The notes beneath the pieces are model-generated. The model did not search any database. It saw only the letters and a list, made by a program, of their open reading frames with translations, and was not told the DNA's origin. Positions 4,993 to 6,226 of a stretch of DNA of 6,226 nucleotides are shown one piece after another; position 1 is the stretch's first letter; every line of letters begins with the position of its first letter. Source of the DNA: Fibrobacter sp. (GTDB lineage: Bacteria > Fibrobacterota > Fibrobacteria > Fibrobacterales > Fibrobacteraceae); NCBI GenBank assembly GCA_017520105.1, contig JAFWRL010000012.1, positions 1-6,226 on the forward strand, written 5' to 3'. The translations under genes and the position numbers were made by a program.

Positions 4993-6226
4993 TGATGCGA
5001 TATGTATGGTTGGCTCTCGCCGCGTTTCTTTCGACAAATGCAATGGCTGTAAATAAGGATTACGGCTTCTATGTTGATGAAAACAATGATAGATTGTGTA
5101 TGAGTGCTGGGCAGTTCCTGAAGAAAAATTTTGGATTCGACGCCCAAGATGACGGATGCGACCCTGGAAACAATTCCGTCCATATTCGGATTATGGACGC
5201 ACCTGAGGATGCGAGTTCCCCAAAGGGATTTTACTTGGAACGGCCGTTTATCATTGTCGATGGCATAGACCTCAGTACGGTTGAAAAGAGGACGATGTCG
5301 GACTTGGAAGCGGATTTGCAACAGGTCGGGCTACCGAATATCTTGAAAACTCTCGGATATACGCCTGTTCTTGTGCAATTCACAGAAACGGTACGAAGGT
5401 CACTTCAACAGAATTCTGATGTTTTCAGCCGTTTGCTCGCTTTCTTGAGTGACAATAAGCATTTTCCTTTTCCTGGAGCTAAAGAAGAGGGCTTTGTCAT
5501 TATGGGCATTAGTCAGGGCGGCGTCATTGGGCGTTATGGCGCTTATCTTTACGATAGCCACCGCAAGGCTTCCGATGCTCCAGTTAGGCTTTTCTCGTCT
5601 CTTGATTCTCCGCATCAAGGGGCGGTCATGCCGATGGGATTGTTCAATACGGTTGCTTTTTGGAGTAAGCAAGGGGCTTCATCGGCAGAAATGTTCAAGG
5701 ATATGTTGCAAGCCAAGGGTGCCATGGATTTGCTAGTTTACGATAATCGATGTATTTCGCATACCTGCTTTTCAGAAATAAACGTGAATAGCGGGTTTCT
5801 TTTCGAAGATTACCGCAGTGCTGCGGAATACAAGGGGTTCCCTTCTGTGCTTATAGCGCAGGGGCAGTTGAAAGGAAAAAGTCCCGAGCACAACAACGAT
5901 TATTACCGTCTGGAGCGCCATGCGGAAAAAGGCCCGTTTACGTTAGGTAGCGCAATTAGCCGTATGCATTATTCCGACAATAACGGAGTGATTGCCTATA
6001 ACCGGAAAAAGGAAGGAGCTTCTAGCGCCAGTTATGCTGAAAGTAAAGGTATTTCTAAATATGACTTTATTCAAGGCTCTACGTATCCGTTCGGTGGCAC
6101 AATCTATGAGGCTTTCCGTGAAGGCTTTTTGGATGCCATGCCGAATGGGATGAAAACGTCGGCGCTTTTCTTTGATGTGACGCTTAATGTATCTTGGGGG
6201 CACGACGAGCTTATTCAGGACCGCAG
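4992..6226 (+). CDS. Secreted alpha/beta hydrolase, lipase/esterase type (3' end beyond window)
   Basis: Exported hydrolase of the alpha/beta fold, probably cleaving an ester bond. 411 codons are visible and the frame is open at the right edge. A signal peptide spans about 1-19 (cleavage after AMA). The hydrolase core begins at about residue 83 with the strand RPFIIVDGIDL, followed by a helix and the nucleophile elbow GISQGG (S174) at 168-178. Next comes SSLDSPHQGA (202-211), a motif I associate with lipase-like proteins of Bacteroidota, where the active-site elbow is followed by a DSPHQGA segment. The catalytic acid and histidine cannot be assigned with certainty; the conserved-looking WGHDE at 402-406 is a candidate region. 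Cysteines at 36/56 and 254/259 could form disulfides, in keeping with export. The start is ATG at 4992 (or the adjacent ATG at 4995), with GGAGGT upstream. Substrate is unknown; plant cell-wall esters or lipids are possible given the carbohydrate-binding-like partner encoded just before it. Confidence 0.87.
   Translation, partial: MMRYVWLALAAFLSTNAMAVNKDYGFYVDENNDRLCMSAGQFLKKNFGFDAQDDGCDPGNNSVHIRIMDAPEDASSPKGFYLERPFIIVDGIDLSTVEKRTMSDLEADLQQVGLPNILKTLGYTPVLVQFTETVRRSLQQNSDVFSRLLAFLSDNKHFPFPGAKEEGFVIMGISQGGVIGRYGAYLYDSHRKASDAPVRLFSSLDSPHQGAVMPMGLFNTVAFWSKQGASSAEMFKDMLQAKGAMDLLVYDNRCISHTCFSEINVNSGFLFEDYRSAAEYKGFPSVLIAQGQLKGKSPEHNNDYYRLERHAEKGPFTLGSAISRMHYSDNNGVIAYNRKKEGASSASYAESKGISKYDFIQGSTYPFGGTIYEAFREGFLDAMPNGMKTSALFFDVTLNVSWGHDELIQDR

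Noticed and set aside
4683..5321. Minus-strand open frame of 212 codons across the junction of the two secreted-protein genes
   Set aside because: Both plus-strand frames have signal peptides, Shine-Dalgarno sites and coherent domains; the antisense frame has none of these.

Overview
The window looks like chromosomal DNA of a Fibrobacter-type bacterium (phylum Fibrobacterota) or a close relative. This is inferred from a secreted protein with a glycine/serine-rich linker joining a carbohydrate-binding-like domain to a second domain, a short RpoD-like sigma factor without region 1.1, a LytS-type kinase of the kind common in Bacteroidota and Fibrobacterota, and a secreted lipase-like hydrolase of a Bacteroidota type. 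No 16S rRNA or other decisive marker is present. I see no tRNA, rRNA, CRISPR array, insertion sequence or phage gene.

Layout: (1) positions 1-1168, minus strand, a PDZ-containing S41 (C-terminal processing) peptidase with a signal peptide and a complete Ser/Lys/Gln catalytic set; its C-terminal end runs off the left edge in a DTxKx pentapeptide repeat. (2) 1215-1243, a strong rho-independent terminator closing the upstream sigma gene. (3) 1286-2137, minus strand, a 283-residue sigma-70 family factor whose start is fixed by an excellent Shine-Dalgarno. (4) 2138-2296, a divergent intergenic region holding a terminator-like hairpin oriented toward the sigma gene, a perfect 10-bp palindrome, an 11-bp-spaced TTGTCA repeat and an extra Shine-Dalgarno. 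(5) 2297-3538, plus strand, a four-helix membrane LytS/YehU-type histidine kinase with no response regulator in view. (6) 3539-3702, an AT-rich intergenic leader. (7) 3703-4992 and 4992-6226, plus strand, two translationally coupled genes: a secreted carbohydrate-binding-like protein with an unrecognised C-terminal half, and a secreted alpha/beta hydrolase of lipase/esterase type that runs off the right edge.

The last two genes share a one-base stop/start overlap and both encode exported proteins, so they probably act together outside the cytoplasm, perhaps as an ester-cleaving enzyme and its polymer-targeting or assembly partner. The sigma factor and the kinase are divergently transcribed and share the control region between them. 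The peptidase is a separate transcription unit. No known defence or mobile system is visible; the least ordinary elements are the two-gene hydrolase unit and the possible attenuator upstream of the sigma gene.
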